A stretch of DNA of 64,000 nt, from NCBI GenBank assembly GCA_050084515.1, contig CM114273.1, positions 23,312,001 to 23,376,000 on the forward strand. Direction: 5' to 3'. Source of the DNA: Blasia pusilla. Lineage: Eukaryota > Marchantiophyta > Marchantiopsida > Blasiales. Shown here piece by piece: positions 9,187 to 21,705 of this stretch; within the stretch, counting starts at the first letter, position 1, and each line of letters opens with the position of its first letter. Both the position numbers and the translations under genes were made by a program. Under the pieces are notes generated by a model, which was not told the DNA's origin, did not search any database, and saw nothing but the letters and a program-made list of their open reading frames with translations.

Positions 9187-11420
9187 TCACCTATGAAGAA
9201 AAGAATTGAAATAAATTAGCCCACCTTGTTCCATAATATTTGGATATCCTGCATATAGAGTAAACTTGTAGAGTTGCCAACACACCTCTAAAGACAAGAT
9301 ATATCTGGAATAAGAATTCCAAGTAATGAAGTAAGATGTATGAAGTCTAAAAAAAGAATATAATCTAGGATATAAATTGTTAGAAGGAGCATATTTTACG
9401 TCAAGATATGATATTATCTGATTAATAACATCGACTGTGGTTGATGTATCTATATCTTTTGACAACTTAAATGGCACTGCATGAGATCCCTTGTGCACAA
9501 ATTTATATAAATACTTGACTGTAGAGACACTACTTGTGATCTCCAAATTAATATGACAGTCAAAGAGGGTGCACAACATAGGATTGTAGGGCAGCACCCA
9601 ACGATTATCCAATGAATATTAGCATTGAATTATTGCTCTCCCATTCTCCAATCTACAAAAACACACTAAGAATTTATGAATACATCATCTCATATGATGT
9701 GGAATAAGTGAAGATGGCCAGGATAGAAATATCCTTACCTACGATAGATGGGATAACCATCTTCCATCTCTGTAGTCTTGGTTACAAAAGTTTTAGGATA
9801 GCCCTTTGTATACTTTTTAGTTTCCTTATCTATACATGGAGTATTTGGATTTAATGGTCCACATGGATCATGAATCATGCAATTAGCAACAGTAGAATAA
9901 AACCTTGGATGGGTAGATTGATTACGAGTTTCAATTGGAATAATACGATTGTAATCAAAAGTGGTACGTGGATTATCCTCATCACCTAAAATAATAAGTA
10001 CATGCACATGCAGAAGATCCCTCTTTAGGAATTCCACCACATGAATGCATCTTAAAACTTGACCCAATATCTGCCTGTTGATAAGAAGTCGTAACAAGTC
10101 TTTTTTTTGCTTCTTAAAAATCCGCACCACCAAATTTGGTCGGTCTGCATATGATTAACCATGTAATAATTAAGGCAGATGTAATCTCCTCCCACTTAGA
10201 ATTGCATGTCATGGTTAAAAAGTTATCAGGCTTCCTTAAATGTCTCACAATTGCTATTGCATCTTCATATAATTGATGCATATGACATGGATTCCCAATA
10301 AAAGAAGAAGGCAATGAAATGCGCCTCCCAAACCTTCGACAAACACCATCATGTTGATTCATGACATCCCTTACACCTTGATATAATTCAGCTCTCAACT
10401 CCTTTTGATTTAAGCGCACCTATGATAATCATTGCATCTCTATATTGGCATAAAGGTCAACCATATATTCTTGAGTAAGTTGACCAAACCGCAACAATCT
10501 ATTGTCATCTTTGCCTCCAATTCGCGTTTGAAATAAAAAAACATGCAAATTGCAATGGAGTAATATTCATCATCCTCCTCTCTTGAATAATATCACCATC
10601 AACTCTATCCTCATCCCTACAATCATGTGAAAATTCATTATCTCCCTCCTCCCCATCATTAATACTTCTTGGATGTTGTGATTTTGTATAGCCTTAGAAT
10701 CTTCCAAAGGATATTTTAGGATGCCAGCCTACTTCACCATAGACAAATAACAAAACGAAGTGCAATGGAATATATGCTTTATTGAGGTTGGATATACACC
10801 TCATTCCTCTTTCATGTAGTTGTAGTTTTATATCACGATGTTCAACGTGCTCACTTGCATCAGCTAGTAAAATAGCGGCAATCTCATAAGCAGATAGATC
10901 TCTCTTACTTGCCTTTAGGATGACCCACATATTAATGTTGCTTGCTTCATATGTTATATGCCAGAGGATCTTCAAATATGGATTGTATTCGTGTAGCATC
11001 TCTTAATCTTGTAGCCATTTCAAGATGTCTATATTAAGATCAGAAGATTTAGAAATAACTCTTCCACCATTCTCCAATTCATGTGCAGTATCATGAATGT
11101 AGATCTGAGCAAATTGGGATTGAGCCCCTACATCAAGATATAAGGGTCCATAGAAGGATAGATCCCACCTTCGATCCTAAAATATCCAACGCCACCAACC
11201 ATGAACTTGTTCACTTACATGCACTCTAGTAGATGCTAGTTGAGGTGCACAATTGTAAGCTTGAGCGTGAGTAAGAAAATAAAGACTTATGAGATCCACA
11301 CCCGAAAGCAAAAATTTCACGAATGGAGGAGAAGATTTCAAGAGGGGAAAATTTCTTCTACCATGATCAAAACACATACCCAATGGTGAATCGCCAAACT
11401 TTGTACCTCTCATCATTTCA
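9187..11420 (-). pseudogene. Helitron Rep (HUH endonuclease) domain, broken
   Basis: Successive minus-strand pieces carry the conserved Helitron-like domain. 11416-11177 has a CFDHGRRNFPLL segment. 10999-10694 has IAAILLADASEH and FVLLFVYGEVGWHP. 10419-10114 has RISLPSSFIGNPCHMHQLYEDAIAIVRH and FLTMTCNSKWEEI. 10133-9735 has VVEFLKRDLLHVHVLIIL, where HVH (10010-10002) is the HUH metal site, followed by MIHDPCGPLNPNTPC and DGYPIYRR. 9612-9187 has WVLPYNPMLCTLFDCHINLE and KYLYKFVHKG with the catalytic-Tyr motif. Rep nicks the element ends to start rolling-circle transposition. Stops and frameshifts at each joint inactivate it. Confidence 0.87.
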
Positions 11421-11647
11421 CATTTCTAATGCAAAGCATGGCAAAAGGGGTATGCTTCAATAATACAATCCAATTTAAGACGAACATTGGTTTGATTCAA
11501 ACTCCTATGAAATCTCAACTTCCTAATAACACTTTCTTGGAAGTTTGGTCTCCTTGCAACATTGAGTAATGCATTTACTTTAACAACCCTATCAATTGTA
11601 GGAAAAGGATGAATTATAGAATCATTTGATGTAGTGGCAGTTTGTGC

Positions 11648-12650
11648 TCAAAACACAACTTCATTAACTATAGATACCACACGATCCTCTCTTGACGTTA
11701 TATTATCTTCAACATTGGGAAGTACCGAAGAATTTTTGACAGCTCCAAGTAAAGATGAAATTAGTTCATCCAAAACAGGAAAAGTGGTTGGTAACTCAAC
11801 TCTTGGTATTACAAACGTAGTAGGCCCAGTCGTAGATACATTCTTAATAACTTCACGGATTGCATTGTTGGGTAACTCAATTCTTGGCGATGTATATGTG
11901 GCAACGTGTACCTCACAAATTCTATCATCATTTTGAATCAATTCATCTTCTTTGTCTTCAGGATGAACTTCTTCATTCGCTTTTGCTTTAACTCCATCCT
12001 CATTGGAAGGCTTGGGAAAACACAACAACTCTAATAAGATGACATAAATAATAGAGAAAGGAATAGAAAGAATACGAACACGAAACTTGAAGGGTTATGA
12101 AAGAAGATATAGAAAAAGCAAGCATAAAAAAGGTGTTATGATTATGACCTTATGAATGGACTTCCGACAGTCATAACGTCCATATTTGGAATACTTGGAA
12201 TAGTCTCAACTACCAAAATAGACTCGGCTTGAAGTTGAACCCCTTTCTTTCTTTTGATGTACTCACGATGGAAGACCCATTTTTTTTCTTTGAGAGCTTC
12301 CATTTTATCAGCGCAAACCGCTCGTTTTCATTTTTAGGATTCATCACGTAGAACCTTCTAAATATTACGTATATGCATAGGATTTGATGGAACCAAAATT
12401 CTGGAACAACATGAGATTTTTGGAAACAGAGAACAAATTAAATAAGTGAACAACAGTATAAAGTGTGGAGAATTCAAAGTGTTCAATGATTATGAATGGA
12501 GTGGACTTACATTGGAGATGTTTCGATGATGACTCCATCTCCTATGTTTCTCTGTTGTGCTAAAATCCCCTTACGATGGGCACACTTTTTTTGTGCCTTT
12601 ACACACATCAATTTTTCGAAAGTCATGCAAGTCTGTAGGACTCGATGGAA
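11648..12650 (-). pseudogene. Helitron protein N-terminal region
   Basis: Open minus-strand segments at 12028-11648 (rich in Glu, Asp, Val; FPVLDELISS near the end), about 12330-12180 (KKKNGSSIV-like basic stretch) and 12640-12530 (CVKAQKKCAHRKGILAQQR) lie upstream of and in line with the Rep domain. They are low-complexity and charged and carry no catalytic motif. The assignment rests on position. Confidence 0.45.
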
Positions 12651-13336
12651 AAGGAAGTCTGCGAATGAATAGTGTAGGGATTCAACATAAGAGCATATGA
12701 AGAAAAGTCATAGGAGTTATTGTCATGTAGTTGAACACTACTTTCTCATCAAAGAAATCCAAAGTTCAAAGATATGGCAAAAAGAACTGAGCCTATATGA
12801 GAGAAGTGTTTTGTATTGGAACTCTTGTATTTGTGATGGCAGTGAGCGGCTATCTCGCACTTGCCATCTACATAACACGCCAGAAACATAAAAACCGTTA
12901 AGTGGAATTAGTAAAATGTAAAAAAATTGAATGGTAAAAAATAAAAGTAGAGCATGAAAAAAGGATAAAACCAGTAAAAATGATTGAAAAATAATAGGTT
13001 TAAGATTTAAAAAGGATTAATTTTTATTAATTTCATATATTAATTAGTATTAAATTTTGTTAAATTTTGGAAGAAGAGTAGAAAAAGGAGGTAAATTTCA
13101 GTACATAATTTTTTAAAGAATTTTGAAAGGAATTAAAAATTAGTAAAAGAAACCGAAATAAAATTCTAGATTTTTTCTTATAGAATGGAATTTAAAATTC
13201 TACAAAATAATTAAGTAAAAATTACAAAAATAAATGTCTAAAAAATCTTTTAGAGGAAATAAATTTATTAAAATTTTTATTTTTACAAAATTTTTAAAAA
13301 TCAATCTTGAGGTTCAATTTTTTATTTTTTAATTAT

Positions 13337-13370
13337 TAGGTTAGGGTAACCTGATCCTAACCCTAACCTA
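13337..13370. repeat. Telomere-like hairpin
   Basis: TAGGTTAGGGT (13337-13347) pairs perfectly with ACCCTAACCTA (13360-13370) around a 12-nt loop. The arms are two degenerate plant-telomere-like units facing each other. It is too short to be an interstitial telomere tract. Confidence 0.75.
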
Positions 13371-13467
13371 GTTGATACATCCCGAGCTTGTCGAAAACCC
13401 TAAGCTATCTTTTGGAAGACATAATCGAGCAAATAGAGGTTCATCAATGGATCTTCGAGATCCAAAG

Positions 13468-13506
13468 GCATTCTTACAATCATCCACCGACGGATTGTAA
13501 GAATGC
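13468..13506. repeat. Perfect 14-bp stem hairpin
   Basis: GCATTCTTACAATC (13468-13481) and GATTGTAAGAATGC (13493-13506) are exact reverse complements around an 11-nt loop. No following T-tract or CTRR signature was found, so its role is open. Confidence 0.85.
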
Positions 13507-15658
13507 GTGTCCCCGTTGTCCCCCTCCCAATGGATCTGCTTGCCGATGAAATTAGTTGCCCCTTTCCACATCTTCCGCCGATCCCCTTACCCCCTCTCTC
13601 CCTCTCATCAATGCAAAATTTGGAATATGTTTTTCGATCTATCCAAAATAGTCGATTCCACATTCATCTAACTCTTAAAATCATAAAGAATGTATCATGG
13701 CGAAGTCATTTTCCCAAGAGGGGTAATCCATTCTTATTGAAAGAGCAAACAAATCTAGTACTATTGTCTCAAGAGTTAATGACGAAGATAACTTGAGAAA
13801 ATGAAATTCAAGATAATGAACCTTAGAAGGTCGTTCATGTTTATATACTCCTAAGTGATCATCAAGAGTACAAAGTAAGGCCAATCTTATCTTGTGCCAC
13901 ATGAGTTTCTTTCAAAACTCAACCAATCCTCTTTGGACACAAATTATCGCATTTGATTTCTATTTAAAATCTTATCATAAATGCACTTCATCTCCTCCCA
14001 ACTACCCTAGCCTTGATTTCTTCACTAACCATGATTATTTTAGGTTTATTTTCATTAACATACCAATCCATTACTGTACTTCTTTGTTCTGGGTATTCCA
14101 TTTATGACATTTTTTTTCTAGAGTTTGGTCGTCACAAATGAGGTATTCTTAAGAGTTTTAAATATAATTTTTTTCTTTTACTAAATCAATCATTCGATAA
14201 TTATATAAACAATGTCAAACACTTATAAGAGTGAAATGTACATGTTAAATCATTTTACTACATGACAACGTGCCATAGATATTATAAATAATTCTTGATG
14301 AAGGATTTAACTCTTAGTAAAGGAGGGGAAGAGATCATAAGATGAATTTTTTTAAAAATAAGAGAGAACTTTATAATAATTTTTCTTCTAAAGGTTTTTA
14401 TTTTCAATAAAGGAGGGGAAGAAAAAATCGGATATTTCCACAAAGAAGGATTTTGTAAGGAATTTTATAAAAGTAAATTATTTTCAATCTATGGGGGTGA
14501 GTAGAGATAAGGTTTAATTTTTCAACGACCAAGGGAAAGAGGTGAAAGGATATTTTTTCAACCAAGGAGGGCTTTAAATGTATTTGTTTTGGGAAATATT
14601 TTAAGTTTAATATATAAGGGAGGAAGAGATATGATAGAGTTTCAAGGGAGGTTAAATGTATGATATTAAGAGGATAACGTCTTGATTTGCAAACACATAT
14701 GGTGATGGGGAATAGAAATAATTTTTACAACATGTTCAATTTTTTGTTTGCAATGTGATTATAAGTCCCATGCATAATACGAGTTGTAGATTGATTCTCA
14801 ATAAAGAAGGAGTTAATACACATATTTTCTTCAATGTTTAATTTGTATATATGATAATGAGATAACGTTGACTTTTTACTTGGGAGAGGAAGAAAATAAA
14901 TCAATGTATATTGGGAAGGGAGGATTTCATTCACCTACTTTTAAAAGTGTTAAAATTCAAGAAGTAGGAGGAGAGATAGGATAGGGAGGAGGAAAATATG
15001 TAATTTCCTCAAACTCTCCCCCATTCTTCCAAAAAGGTAAGAGGAGGCTTTTGGATAACCATGGATCCTGCCATGATTCTTCTAACCCACTCCATTCAGA
15101 TCCTAGCACGAACACAAAAGTACTAACAACACCGACCTCACCACCACACCGGGCAACTAGAGCCCTCTTGCACGCAACTTTCGAGCAAGTAAAGAAAGAA
15201 AGAACTTTCGAGCAAGAGGACTTTGAGTAGCCCTTTTATGATATATCATCCACCCGTATTTTGATACGCCTTGTTCACCTTTTAGACTTGCTTTCTAGCA
15301 AGTAGCAGATCTTATCTGGATACGATATGGAGTACTTTGACTACGTACCCACCCCAGATTGCGAGCGGCGTAGTCAAGGTTACTCCAGTCGCTGTTAGTG
15401 CTAACCTGCGTCCTAATCTACATATCTAAGCACGATTTGGTACGTTCCGCTCGTAATCGCTCGCATTAGGTCACGATTAAGAGAACGGCCGTAAAGAGCC
15501 TGTACTACTTGTCTTTCTGCCCCTGCCCTACGAAGATGTCCCTGTCTGCACAGATCTGAGGGTTTAACTCGAGGTCCCTGGACACGAGGTTTTGGAACCT
15601 TGAGAGTTGGATCGGGTGATCGTCGCGGTGGGCGGATTGAGGGATCGCAACGGCAGAT

Positions 15659-18600
15659 ATGGCATCGACGGAGGAAGAAGTGGAAATCTTGAGGAAGGAG
15701 GCGGTCGAGAAAGAGGCGGAAGTAACGAAGCAGGGTGAGCTAGTGAGAGCATTGAAGGGCAAGAAAGTCAATCAAACTGAGATCGATGAAGCTGTGGAGC
15801 TCCTGAAGAACCTGAAGGTGGAGCTGCAGGTGAAGACGAGGGAGTTGGCCGCCAAGTCAGTCGCATCTGATGGCAAAAGTAGCATTGACACCAGAGAATC
15901 TTTCAGGCAGGCGTTGAGTGATACTCTGTCGAAGAGACTCTTCTTCATCCCAGCTTTTAAAATTTACGGAGGTGTAGCTGGTCTTTACGACTATGGTCCA
16001 CCCGGTTGTGCGGTGAAGGCGAACGTGCTTGCATTATGGCGCCAGGTGACTGTGATTTGAGCCCAGCATTGTCCTACCGTGGTGTAAGGTTTTGATAAAC
16101 TGTAAGCTGATTAGGTGCTTGGGCTCCGAGCTCGGATTTGTGCAATCTGCTACTTCAGTTTACATGCCCATTTGGTTGTATCGGTGGTTTCTCTTCCGAA
16201 TTTTGAAAATGAGTGCGTTCGTGAATGTTCTCTGGTTCTGCCCGCTTGTGGTAGAAGAGGACGTTCTGGAAATTTATTTCCCTTTTGGCATGCTGAATTT
16301 CCTACATCGTTATGTTCCTGCAGCATTATGTGTTGGAAGAGGGTATGCTGGAAGTTGATTGCCCTTGTGTTACTCCAGAGGTTGTTTTGAAGGCTTCTGG
16401 TCATGTAGACAAGTTCACAGATTTTATGGTGAAGGACGAGAAAACAGGCATGTGCTTCAGAGCAGATCATCTGCTGAAGGACTTCTGCACCGAAGCTCTG
16501 GAAAAGGATGCACTACTGTCAACTCCGAAGAGGCAGGAACTGAAAGAAGTCCTCGCAACTCTTGATGAACTCGACGCAGAGCAGCTTGGTGCAAAGTTGA
16601 CAGAGTATAAAGTCACTGCTCCGGACACCAAAAATCCCATCTCAAAGCCCTATCCTTTCAATCTCATGTTTGGCACCTCGATTGGGCCATCAGGAAACGC
16701 CCAAGGGTGAGTGAGCAGCCTGATCTTGACTGTCGATGGATTACAATGGCAGTGGGGGTTGCTTGGTTTCGATAAAAATATATGTAGGATTAACAACGCC
16801 AGAGCTAAAATCTAGTGAGCTCACTCTGAAATCTGAATATAACCTGCCTTATCCATTTAATGTAACTGTCATCAAAGGAACTTCATCATCGAATTGGGAA
16901 GGTAATTGCGGAGTGTGATCAAAGTAGTACTTTCTGATCTACGTAGATGGGATCTTCCTGTCAGATTACACCTCACTGAATTTGCTTCATTACGACAGCC
17001 TAGGTGCAAATCATTCAGCTGAATGAGTGCAGACAACTCAGGTGCCACTTTGCTTGGCTTCAGCAGGGTTCTCAATAGGGGTACAATTTTTTTACCGTGA
17101 ATCTTTGCAGGTACTTACGCCCAGAAACTGCTCAAGGCATCTTTGTGAACTTCCGGGAGCTGTACTACTACAATGGTAACAAGCTCCCTTTTGCTGCAGC
17201 ACAGATTGGCCAGGCCTTCCGAAATGAGGTAAATATTCGTGGTTTCTCCGATGTCCAGTACTTCATGATAAAAGAACTTCTGCTGGTACTATCACAGTCA
17301 GTGTTAAGGGTGGTGATCATCACTTGGAGATGCGAGTTAGTGACAAAATGTACATGGTTTTCACATTTCTGTCTAGTTCAAGTTTATCACTTTGCCTGAG
17401 TTTTGAGTCCTTTTTGTTTTGAGTTTCAACCTATTGGATCCCTATTGTTTTCTAAAAGGCACATAGTAAATATGACATCACATTGGTGTGTGCTTACTTT
17501 AGATTGCTCCAAGGCAAGGCCTGTTGCGGGTTCGAGAATTTACACTGGCTGAGATTGAGCACTTTGTCGATCCGGAGGACAAGTCTCATCCAAAATTCAG
17601 TGATGTAGCTCACTTAGAATTCCTTCTGTATCCAAGGAAGGAGCAATTGTCCATGGAGAAGCCAGTGAAGTCATGCATCGGAACTGCTGTCCGCCTGGTA
17701 CAGATCATGTTTAAAATCAATAGCTCTTCTTGTTTTACATGATACGTCTCTAAAGTGTCGGCTTGATAAAAATATTTTTAACTCTGGTTGACTACGATAA
17801 AGAGGAATGAAGTTTTTTAGTGTTGGGCTTGAAGATCTAAGATTTGAAGGTATTCTAAGTTGTAATAACTCAATAGTAAATATGGTAGGCATGTCATGCT
17901 AGATGTTTGGTTGGAGGTTCCAGTTCTGTAATCTTCTACCATTGATATTTGTATGGACAGACATGAGATAATTACGTTTGTGTCACCAGGAATTTGAGTA
18001 TCACTCACATAGAGCCTTTCTTGCAGGGTATTGTGAACAATGAAACTTTAGGCTACTTCATTGCAAGAACATACTTGTTCCTCACAAGTCTTGGGATTGA
18101 TAAGGACAGATTGCGATTTAGGCAACATTTGCCAAATGAGATGGCCCATTATGCGGCTGACTGCTGGGATGCAGAGATAGAATGTTCATATGGCTGGATA
18201 GAAGTGACAGGTTTGGCTGATCGGTCAGCATTTGATCTGAAGGCCCATACGGTTTGTACTCTTGGCATTGGAAGGGCTGGTTTTATTTTCTATGATTCTG
18301 GGAATGCCTTAAATGAGGTCCATGATTTATGCCAGGGCTGAAGCATGCAACATGTTAAGTTATCTAAGTTCATCTTTTCTGTTGGTTGATTTTTATGGGT
18401 AAGAGCCAATGTTCTGGGTGCTTTAGGACACTCTCATGTAATGTCTTATTATTTCACAGGATAAGAGCAAGGTTGATTTGACTGCTTATGAGACACTTGC
18501 GGAACCTAAAGATGTTGAGGTAAGTGTCTGTAGCTGCTATGAGTCATGTGCTGAATGTCATGGATATTATTATTATGATTTATTTCACAGTTTTGATGGC

Positions 18601-19552
18601 ATAGTCTCAAATATGACGAAGTTTACTTCATGAATATATTACTGAGATGCATTATCTTGCTGGGAATCCAGATACTGAAGATTGTACCCCAGCTTAAACT
18701 GCTCGGGCCTGCATTTAAGAAGGATGCCAAGATTGTTGGTGAAGCATTGGAGGTATGGGTCCCACAATCCTAGATGACTGGATTTTGGTCAGACTGGCTC
18801 GCCAAATTTGATGTTTTGATGAGTTGGTTTGATATAAGGTTCATATGTTTTGAGGCAAGCAACTTCTCAGAATAATAATATTGGTCAACTTTTGTTTGAA
18901 TCAGGCCATGCGTGAAGAAGAGGCATTGGCAATGAAAGCCAAACTGGAATCAGATGGAACTGCGACTTTGGAAGTCTGTACCATTGGTAAAACTTTTACA
19001 ATCAAGAAGGAGCACGTATCAATCTCTAAGGAGATTGTAAGAGAGAATATCCGAAGATTCACACCGGCTGTTATTGAACCATCCTTTGGAATAGGCCGAA
19101 TAATCTACTGTTTGTATGAGCACTGCTTTTACACAAGGCCAAGCAAGGGAGGTGATGAGCAACTTGTTGTTTTCCGCTTCCCCCCCGTTGTTGCCCCAAT
19201 AAAGTGCACGGTGTTTCCACTTGTTCAAAATGAGAAGCTCAATGTCGTGGCAAGGGAGCTCTCTACTGCCTTGACAAGGGTGGGTGTTGCAAATAAAATA
19301 GACATCACAGGGACATCTATTGGCAAGAGGTATGCACGGACAGATGAACTGGGAGTGCCATTTGCCATCACCGTGGATTTCGAGATGGAGGTGACACACG
19401 ATGTGACACTACGGGAAAGGGATTCCAGGGCCCAAGTGCGGGTACCCATCAAAGATGTTGGATCGGTTGTAAGGGATATTGCAGAGGGTCACCTTTCTTG
19501 GGTTGAGGTGCAGTCAAAGTATCCAAATGTTGCTGCCACACAGGAAGAATAG
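15659..19552 (+). CDS. GlyRS: Glycyl-tRNA synthetase, class II, eukaryotic type (8 exons)
   Basis: The enzyme charges tRNA-Gly with glycine. Exons: 15659-16045, 16324-16706, 17111-17228, 17503-17697, 18027-18251, 18460-18519, 18672-18752, 18905-19552. All junctions fit GT-AG and the frame is continuous, giving 698 residues, usual for the cytosolic eukaryotic enzyme. An N-terminal WHEP-type helical domain spans residues about 8-65. The catalytic core begins at [17 protein letters not shown] (about 101-117). Motif 2 is split across exons 3 and 4 ([32 protein letters not shown]). Motif 3 is [16 protein letters not shown] in exon 8. The C-terminal anticodon-binding domain starts near [10 protein letters not shown] and includes [24 protein letters not shown]. 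The start is the first ATG of the WHEP reading frame. No obvious organelle presequence precedes it; an upstream alternative start for mitochondrial targeting cannot be excluded. Confidence 0.96.
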
Positions 19553-19559
19553 AGATCTG

Positions 19560-21020
19560 TTTGGTTTCGGTGTGTTAGCTGGAATACAATTTTGATAAAG
19601 ATCTGCCGAGGTTGTGTCATATATCTGATGATAATGTATGTCACTGAGATGCTCAGATGATACCCTAGTTGCAGAGAGAATAGTTTAATGGACTAGGTTT
19701 TTGCGTCAGGGGGACATGAGAAGCTCCTTGCTCCAAGAATGGCATGCCTGGGATCCACATACTGATCTAAAAAATGTATTGATCATAGTGTTTTCTACCA
19801 GCAAGGGTTTGAGATGAATTATTGATACATACTTCCTTCACGATGTGAATGCCAAGGGAAACAGGGTGTGTAGTGTGTCTGCTTTAGATGCAAAGCAGAC
19901 TTATTACACACCCATACCTCAAAGTTCTTCCTCGTGCAAGGACTCTTCAACACTTCCCTGTTTGGTCTCTCATGACGAATTAGTTTGAATGCTCACTTCG
20001 TGCCAAGCGGGTGCGAGTAGAACCAGTTCTGGCCCCTAGGACGTCAAAGTTTCGCTCTATGCACTTAAGCCAATGGACATGGTCGGCTCTCTCTGTCAGG
20101 AGCTGTTGGCTGAGTTGATTTCAGTCATTATCTAGTCTGCAAGCCAATCAATCCACACGAGTTTACCACTGAAGGAATTCATCCTTTGGGACCAAGTGGA
20201 CTGGTCTCGAACAGAAACTACGGAAATTATTGTTAGCGGAAGAACTCGTAAAGTTGTTCGACCTAGATCGGATCGATTTCTGGCGTTGCCATTCGATATC
20301 TGGTTTCTGAAGTTTATGATGTCATCTTTCTAGCTTGCAAATCACATTTGTTAGTTTCACCCATATGAGCTTCGTATCTTCTGGACTTTTACGATGTATG
20401 GATATGAATGTCTTTTGACCTCGACCTTATATGTGTTACTCGTGCACGGCAAACCTGAAAGAGCCGAACCCCAAAGAGGTGACGGGGATCTCAACGAAAG
20501 GTTCGTGAAGGATTTGGGTTCGTGAAGGCCACACCGGCCCGGATAAACTCAGCCAATAGCTGGTCACATCCCCACTTTTACAACTCGGCGTGAATCACCT
20601 CGGAAAAGCGGTCGTATTACACGGAGAACAAGAAATTTCTGTTGATTTTTCTTGCGAACCCATAAGAGATTCCATGTCCCTTTCCTTCCTCGTTCGGGTA
20701 CCTCGTCCGTTGCCATCAGCAAGAAACCACAGTCTCCTTTACGGCGTGCAAATGGGAGGCTCCGTTTACGGAGGAACGAGAGGTTTAGGTAATGCGAGGA
20801 GCTAGAATCTGGACAGGAGGATATCCTGTTGGTCAGTTTAGAATCTGTGCGAAACCATATCCTTGTCATTGCGCTCCGGATAAAATGACAATATATATCT
20901 GTCGAAGAATGAAGTGCTAGACTTGACGGCAACAGCGGGATCAAGTCGGCTCATGGGGGGTTTGATTGAGAAGCAGATAGTCTTTCCTCCGTAACCGTGG
21001 CCGAGCCAATAGAAATATTG
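19560..21020. other. Spacer between GlyRS and the PpiC/rhodanese gene
   Basis: This should contain the 3' UTR of the synthetase gene (from 19553) and the promoter and 5' UTR of the next gene. Short open frames on both strands (for example 20564-20944 minus) show no family motif. TTCGTGAAGGATTTGGGTTCGTGAAG at about 20,500 is a short direct repeat. Nothing else was recognised. Confidence 0.5.
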
Positions 21021-21027
21021 AGTAGCA

Positions 21028-21669
21028 ATGGCTCGCATTTGGGTGTCCAGCATTCAGTCCCGTTCTCCGGTTTCTCTGTCGACATCTCTGCCTCTGGGGA
21101 GAGAGATTGCTAGCAGAGTTCTGGATGCATCACGAGGCTTTAGCTGCATCGCTTCCAATTCTTCGCTGTGCTCCCGGTCTCTTCAGACGGTTGCATCCCC
21201 TGTGCGGAAGTCTTTCTCCGCCGCCTTCTTTCGTGGTGCATGTGCAGGCGCTGGATACTCCATAATTCGTCGCATCTCACCCCTCCATTCCGGTTTCTCC
21301 GGAAGCCAAAGATTGCACACTTCGAGTGGTAACGCCTGAAACTACACGCGTAGGACTGATGAATGTCAAACGAATATTGGATTGTTTTCCATCGCATTGT
21401 TCCCAAAATGGAAGGTCCAGATAATTAGGATTCATTGTACTTTGTTTTTGTAAGGTGAGTGGATTGGCCTAGCCTCTGCCCATGAAGATAGTGCATCCGG
21501 CAGAGAGATTTTTCCAAGATTTTCCAGTCGTGAGGGAATCTTAAATCGTAATATGCGAGAAACTGGTCTCAGTGAGAAGTGCCTGTCATAGGACGGTGCT
21601 AGAGAGAGAGAGAGAGAGAGGCTGTACTCATAAAGTAGTGCCTGTCGTAGCCTTGCGACGGTGCTTGAA

Positions 21670-21705
<36 letters not shown>

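Larger units (their letters stand above)
7440..12650 (-). mobile_element. Decayed autonomous Helitron
   Basis: On the minus strand the sequence encodes, from right to left, an N-terminal region (12650-11648), the Helitron Rep/helicase-like domain (about 11416-9187) and a PIF1-family helicase (about 9014-7500). This is the standard domain order of the RepHel protein of rolling-circle Helitrons. Frame changes and stops split it into about nine pieces, so it is not active. Neither terminus (5' TC, 3' hairpin plus CTRR) could be placed with confidence, so the outer limits are approximate. Confidence 0.85.
12650..15650. other. AT-rich spacer, no gene seen
   Basis: 12,900-13,340 is very AT-rich. 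Two hairpins lie at 13337-13370 and 13468-13506. Between 14,290 and 14,640 a motif close to TAAAGGAGGGGAAGA appears several times and again near 26,860, which suggests a shared decayed repeat. At 15,177-15,215 ACTTTCGAGCAAG is directly repeated around an AAAGAAAGAAAG spacer. 15,250-15,650 is presumably promoter and 5' UTR of the downstream glycyl-tRNA synthetase gene; no convincing TATA box was seen. Confidence 0.5.
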
